The notes under the pieces were generated by a model. It was not told the DNA's origin. It made no database searches and was given only the letters and a program-made list of their open reading frames with translations. Both the position numbers and the translations under genes were made by a program. From Methylotetracoccus sp. (lineage in GTDB: Bacteria > Pseudomonadota > Gammaproteobacteria > Methylococcales > Methylococcaceae): 8,017 nt of DNA. Numbering within the stretch: position 1 is the first letter of the stretch; each line of letters begins with the position of its first letter. Positions 4,624-8,017 of the stretch are shown piece by piece. The stretch spans positions 1 to 8,017 of the forward strand of contig JALORT010000082.1 in assembly GCA_025458755.1 (NCBI GenBank), in the 5' to 3' direction.

Positions 4624-6025
4624 GATCCCGGCCGACTCTTCTCAACTCGAACTGTTCGAGCAGATGCAGCAGCGCCGCCGCTTTGTCGTAACATTCTTGA
4701 TATTCCTGCTCCGCGTCGGAGTCGGCCACAATCCCTCCGCCGGCCCAGAAGCGGATGGTGCGGTCTGAATGAACCAGCGTACGAATGGCGATGTTGGTGT
4801 CCATGTTGCCGTCGAAGCCCACGTAGCCGATTGCTCCGCAATAGACACCTCGCCGGCATGGTTCGAGTTCCTCGATGATCTCCATCGCGCGAATCTTCGG
4901 TGCGCCGGTGATCGACCCGCCGGGAAAACAGCCGCGCAACAGGTCGAGCGCATGTTGGTCGGGTTTCAGGCGGCCGGTGACGGTGCTGACCAGATGATGC
5001 ACGGTGGCATAGCTCTCGACATCGAAGATTTTCGGAACCTGTACGCTGCCCGGCATACAGCTCTTGCCGAGATCATTGCGCAATAAATCGACGATCATCA
5101 GGTTCTCGGCACGGTCCTTGATGCTGTTCCGCAGTTCGTCGATTTGCTTGGGGTCATGCTGAGGTTTCGATGCGCGGGGACGTGTGCCCTTGATCGGTTT
5201 GGTTTCCACTCCGCCGTCCGCGACCTTCAGAAAACGCTCCGGCGAGGAACTGAGGACCTGAACCTGCGGAAAATTGAGATAGGCGCTGAACGGCGCCGGA
5301 TTGATGTGGCGCAGTTGTTGATAAGCCACCCAAGGATTGCCGCGGCAGGGCGCCGCGAACCGTTGTGTGAGGTTGACCTGGTAACAGTCACCTTCGAGGA
5401 TGTAATGCTGAATCCGCGAGAATGCCGCCCGGTAGTCGGCCCGGCTCATGTTCGCTTCGACCGGACCCAGCAGCGTGAAGCCGTTACGCTGCCAGCCGAG
5501 CGTTTGGATCTGCCCGAAGCCCCGAACCAAGTGCGGCCAACGCGCTGCAGTGGCGGGATCGCGATGGTGTGAAACCAGCCAACTGCGGCGGCGTAGGTGG
5601 TCGACCACAACGGCCCAGTCGTAGATACCCACGACCATATCGGGAATGCCCTCGGCGTCCCGGGCTTTCTCCGGCAATTTCTCGAGCCGCCGCCCCAGAT
5701 CGTACCCGAAATATCCCAGCGCCCCGCCGGTAAACGGTAAATCGAGGTGCGGCAACGGTGTCGCCGGCAGCTGTTGCTTGATCAGCGTGAAAGGGTCTTC
5801 GCGCGAAAGCGTGGTGTGTCGACCTTGCCGAATCTCGGTCAGCGTCCCTCTCGTCACCAACGTGCGGGACGGGTCGCCGACGATGATGTCGTAGCGTCCG
5901 CGCCGACTGTGGGGAAAGCCGCTGTCGAGGAAAGCGGCCCAGCGCCGGTCGGCCCACGGCAGAAACAGCGCCGCACTGTCCTCGAAATAAGGAAGTTCCT
6001 CGACTCGGGCGTTCACGTCGGTCAT
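4610..6025 (-). CDS. pabB: aminodeoxychorismate synthase component I (PabB)
   Basis: This 471-residue enzyme converts chorismate plus ammonia (from a PabA-type amidotransferase) to 4-amino-4-deoxychorismate, on the way to 4-aminobenzoate. The N-terminal region (1-180) includes GALGYFGYDLG (101-111). The chorismate-binding domain (about 195-460) carries YQVNLTQRF (215-223), SSSPERFL (259-266), PIKGT (277-281), DRAENLMIVDLLRNDLG (304-320), PGGSITGAPK (368-377) and GYVGFDGNMDTNIAIRT (400-416). PIKGT with Lys279, the nucleophile position in E. coli PabB, separates it from anthranilate synthase TrpE. The open frame runs upstream to 6268, but that part shadows the preceding gene. The ATG at 6025 overlaps that gene's stop as ATGA and has AAGG eight bases before it; an ATG at 6031 is the alternative. 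Besides folate, 4-aminobenzoate is the aryl precursor of H4MPT, which explains a pabB copy within these cofactor genes. No PabA or PabC is in view. Confidence 0.95.
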   Translation of the reverse strand: MTDVNARVEELPYFEDSAALFLPWADRRWAAFLDSGFPHSRRGRYDIIVGDPSRTLVTRGTLTEIRQGRHTTLSREDPFTLIKQQLPATPLPHLDLPFTGGALGYFGYDLGRRLEKLPEKARDAEGIPDMVVGIYDWAVVVDHLRRRSWLVSHHRDPATAARWPHLVRGFGQIQTLGWQRNGFTLLGPVEANMSRADYRAAFSRIQHYILEGDCYQVNLTQRFAAPCRGNPWVAYQQLRHINPAPFSAYLNFPQVQVLSSSPERFLKVADGGVETKPIKGTRPRASKPQHDPKQIDELRNSIKDRAENLMIVDLLRNDLGKSCMPGSVQVPKIFDVESYATVHHLVSTVTGRLKPDQHALDLLRGCFPGGSITGAPKIRAMEIIEELEPCRRGVYCGAIGYVGFDGNMDTNIAIRTLVHSDRTIRFWAGGGIVADSDAEQEYQECYDKAAALLHLLEQFELRRVGRDHAGR

Positions 6026-7068
6026 GCCCATGCCTTGGCCAGATACGCGACCGCCACGGCAGGCAGGCAGTCGGCTGCGGCGAATTCGGCGCTGCCGGGA
6101 AGGACCGGGATCCAGTCGCCGACGTCGATGAAGTCGCGACCAAGCCGGCGACCGATGTCCTCGACCAGGAAACGGCCGATCCCGACACCGATGAGCGGCG
6201 TACGCGCGGCGGGTTCGAGTCTGCTGAGCTGGAGGTGAACCGCACGGGAGATTCGAGCGGTCTGGCATTCGCGGAAAAATCGGGCCAGTTCGATCCAGGC
6301 ACCGGTGCCGGCCGATTCACTGTCCATGCCGATCATCCGTGCCAGCCGGCGCGTACTCCCCTCACGGTCTTTGGTGCCTCCATCCGCCGCCGGGAACTGG
6401 TCGCCGTACTCGAGTAGCTCGCCGGTGAGCCGGTAGATGTCGGCTGACGTGGCGAAGTTTTCGTTCATCAAGGGGACCCAATGTCCGTTGAACGGGGCGC
6501 TGGTCGCGATCGTCATCACGGGTGTCCTGAGGAGACCGGTGTACACCAATTCATCGTAACGCAACCGTTCGTGATCGGTATAGCCCCGCGCGTGCACCAC
6601 GCCGTTCCCGAAAGGGATCACATCGGTCGTGGTGCTGCCGATATCGACCAGCAACCCGCATGGGCATCGCCGGGCGGCCCACAGGGCACTGGCCATCCAG
6701 TTCGCCGAAGCGATCCGGTCCACGTGCGCCGGACCGATCTGGTCCGGTTGGAGCAGGCCGGCCGGACCGGCGAACACGAGCAGGCGCGAGCCGAAACGTC
6801 GCCGCATGACCGCGATCAGGGCGTGGACTCCTTCGCGGCGATTGGGGAAAAGATCCGCCAGTTCCCCGGTCATCGTGACCGCATGCACCCGCGGCTGGGC
6901 GCCGGCATAGGCCCCAGCGATTCGGTCCAGGGCCTCTGTCAACGTGCCGATCCCTTGCCACAAAGGGCAAGCGGACTGAATGGCGTGAACGACATATCCC
7001 TCCTCGTTCAACGCGACCGCTTTGAGGTGCGCGCCGCCGATGTCCCAGCCGATGACGTCAATGCTCAT
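6022..7068 (-). CDS. hydantoinase/oxoprolinase-family H4MPT-linked C1 pathway protein, MfnF-like
   Basis: This is a 348-residue cytoplasmic protein with an ASKHA (actin/hydantoinase A) fold. The first phosphate loop is GWDIGGAHLKA (7-17) and the second is LLVDIGSTTTDVIP (139-152), followed by YDELVYTGLLRTPV (171-184). These features match the family annotated in methylotrophs as a probable H4MPT-linked C1 transfer pathway protein. The archaeal relative MfnF condenses aminomethylfuran diphosphate with gamma-glutamyltyramine to form the methanofuran core. A bacterial role in methylofuran assembly is inferred from family and neighbours. The start at 7068 lies 11 bases inside the end of the ATP-grasp gene and gives the expected N-terminus (MSIDVIGWDIGG). 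The ribosome-binding site is weak, which fits coupled translation. The stop overlaps the pabB start (ATGA). Confidence 0.85.
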   Translation of the reverse strand: MSIDVIGWDIGGAHLKAVALNEEGYVVHAIQSACPLWQGIGTLTEALDRIAGAYAGAQPRVHAVTMTGELADLFPNRREGVHALIAVMRRRFGSRLLVFAGPAGLLQPDQIGPAHVDRIASANWMASALWAARRCPCGLLVDIGSTTTDVIPFGNGVVHARGYTDHERLRYDELVYTGLLRTPVMTIATSAPFNGHWVPLMNENFATSADIYRLTGELLEYGDQFPAADGGTKDREGSTRRLARMIGMDSESAGTGAWIELARFFRECQTARISRAVHLQLSRLEPAARTPLIGVGIGRFLVEDIGRRLGRDFIDVGDWIPVLPGSAEFAAADCLPAVAVAYLAKAWA

Positions 7069-8017
7069 GCTGCGGTCCGACGTTGATTCTTACGCTTCCT
7101 GTCCCCAGCGGGACGCGATCGGGCAGTGTGCCATTCCGCCACAAGTCGCAGACCCATTGCGCCGGGTTGACGCCGAGAGCTTGATGCAGTCCGGCATAGG
7201 AGGTGGTCAAGCGGGGATTGATCTCGAGGACGGCCGCACCTTGTTCACGATCGATCAAATCGATTCCGGCATAGCCCCATAACTCCGGAACGGCCTCGGC
7301 GATCCGCTGGGCGAGGCCTTCGAATTCCGGGCGCCGCTTGGTCAAGATGTTGACCGTGCAGGCATCCAGCACGAACCGATGATCGGCGACCCGCACATGT
7401 TGTCGATTACAGCTGATCAATGTCGACCGCGCATGATCAAAAAGGACCGACAGGCTCAACGCCTCCCCGACGAGCAGAGGCTGGACGATCTGCCGCTGCA
7501 GATCTTCATGCCGGGCCCAGCGGCTCCACTCGTCCGCGCTTCGCAGGATGCGGCTGCCGGAGCACCCCGCACCGTCGACGGGTTTGACCACCACCGGGAA
7601 TGGGTGGAGATCGCGGACGGCCGAAGCGGGCGATGTCGGTACGGTCCTGATGCCGTAGGCTGCCAACCGCCTGACCGTCTGCTCCTTGTCGGCCAGCAGC
7701 TGTACCGCCGGCGCCGGGCAGGCGAGCGATGGCGTGCCCGAAGTCTCCGCCTCGCGACAGAGCCCTTCGAGAATACCGTCCGTTTCCGGGGCGATCACCC
7801 AGACTGCGTCGCACCGATCGAGCGCCGCTCGCCATGCGCTGCGGAACTGAGGTTCGGAACTCACACGGATCTCTTCGACCCGCGGATCGGACAGCGCGTG
7901 ACAAACCGCCGCACGGTGGTCACGCAAAAGAATCACGCCGATACCGGGTATCGCGAGCAGATCTCGGATCAAGGCTTGGGCCATCACTTCGCCTTCCGCC
8001 AGCATCGACGGCGAAGC
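7058..8017 (-). CDS. ATP-grasp ligase, MfnD/Orf17-like, truncated by the window edge (5' end missing)
   Basis: This is an ATP-grasp carboxylate-amine ligase of the type found in H4MPT gene clusters (Orf17 in Methylobacterium) and related to archaeal MfnD, which joins glutamate to tyramine. Counted from the Met at 8005, an N-terminal region (1-100) precedes LLADKEQTVRRLAAYGI (103-119). Next come VVVKPVDGAGCSGSRI (138-153) with the nucleotide-binding Lys141, acidic Asp249 (GYAGIDLI), and the metal-binding strand VLEINPRLTTSYAGL (259-273) with Glu261, Asn263 and Arg265. The frame stays open past the Met at 8005 to the window end (Ala-Ser-Pro-Ser before MLAEGEVM). That internal segment is typical of the family, so the real start lies outside. 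In bacteria the amine substrate may be tyrosine rather than tyramine, since methylofuran of Methylobacterium is reported to contain tyrosine; this gene's substrate is not shown by sequence. The stop is 11 bases inside the next gene. Confidence 0.85.
   Translation of the reverse strand, partial: ASPSMLAEGEVMAQALIRDLLAIPGIGVILLRDHRAAVCHALSDPRVEEIRVSSEPQFRSAWRAALDRCDAVWVIAPETDGILEGLCREAETSGTPSLACPAPAVQLLADKEQTVRRLAAYGIRTVPTSPASAVRDLHPFPVVVKPVDGAGCSGSRILRSADEWSRWARHEDLQRQIVQPLLVGEALSLSVLFDHARSTLISCNRQHVRVADHRFVLDACTVNILTKRRPEFEGLAQRIAEAVPELWGYAGIDLIDREQGAAVLEINPRLTTSYAGLHQALGVNPAQWVCDLWRNGTLPDRVPLGTGSVRINVGPQHEH

Noticed and set aside
6032..6268. Extra 79 residues at the PabB N-terminus
   Set aside because: They are Arg/Pro/Ser-rich and lie entirely over the well-supported MfnF-like gene. 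PabB homology starts after 6025.
1..8017. Mobile element, phage or defence system
   Set aside because: No transposase, integrase, terminal repeats or defence-family motifs were seen. All recognised genes look like core metabolism or housekeeping, with no visible shift in base composition.

Overview
The window most likely comes from an aerobic methane- or methanol-oxidising gammaproteobacterium of the Methylococcus type. This is inferred from three things: GC-rich DNA, a 131-residue bacteriohemerythrin whose length and iron ligands match the Methylococcus capsulatus protein, and a minus-strand gene string for cofactors of the tetrahydromethanopterin (H4MPT)/methanofuran-linked C1 pathway. No rRNA, tRNA, mobile element or CRISPR array was seen.

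Left part (1-1354, plus strand): an unassigned stretch, then a bacteriohemerythrin gene (307-702) and a gene for a small exported helical protein of unknown function (1010-1354). Each has its own promoter, TTGACA - 18 bp - TAYGCT, and a short perfect or near-perfect inverted repeat beginning about four bases after the -10 box. Middle part (1407-2300, minus strand): a four-helix membrane protein of unknown function, and a glycine-rich RRM RNA-binding protein flanked by a strong hairpin on its 3' side and a hairpin next to its ribosome-binding site on its 5' side.

Right part (2590-8017, minus strand, transcribed from the right edge leftward): an ATP-grasp ligase like MfnD/Orf17 (cut by the window end), an ASKHA-fold protein like MfnF, aminodeoxychorismate synthase component I (PabB), an amino-acid-kinase-fold protein like MfnE, and a YihY/BrkB-family membrane protein. 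The first four genes overlap one another by 4-14 bases, so they form a tight, probably translationally coupled operon. PabB would supply 4-aminobenzoate, which is the aryl part of H4MPT (and of folate). The MfnD-, MfnE- and MfnF-like proteins fit steps in building a methanofuran-type carrier (methylofuran). YihY lies 69 bases further downstream and may be read through from the operon.

The gene families are already described. The less explained items are the exported helical protein, the four-helix membrane protein, the leader hairpins, and the exact chemistry of the methanofuran-like enzymes in a bacterium.
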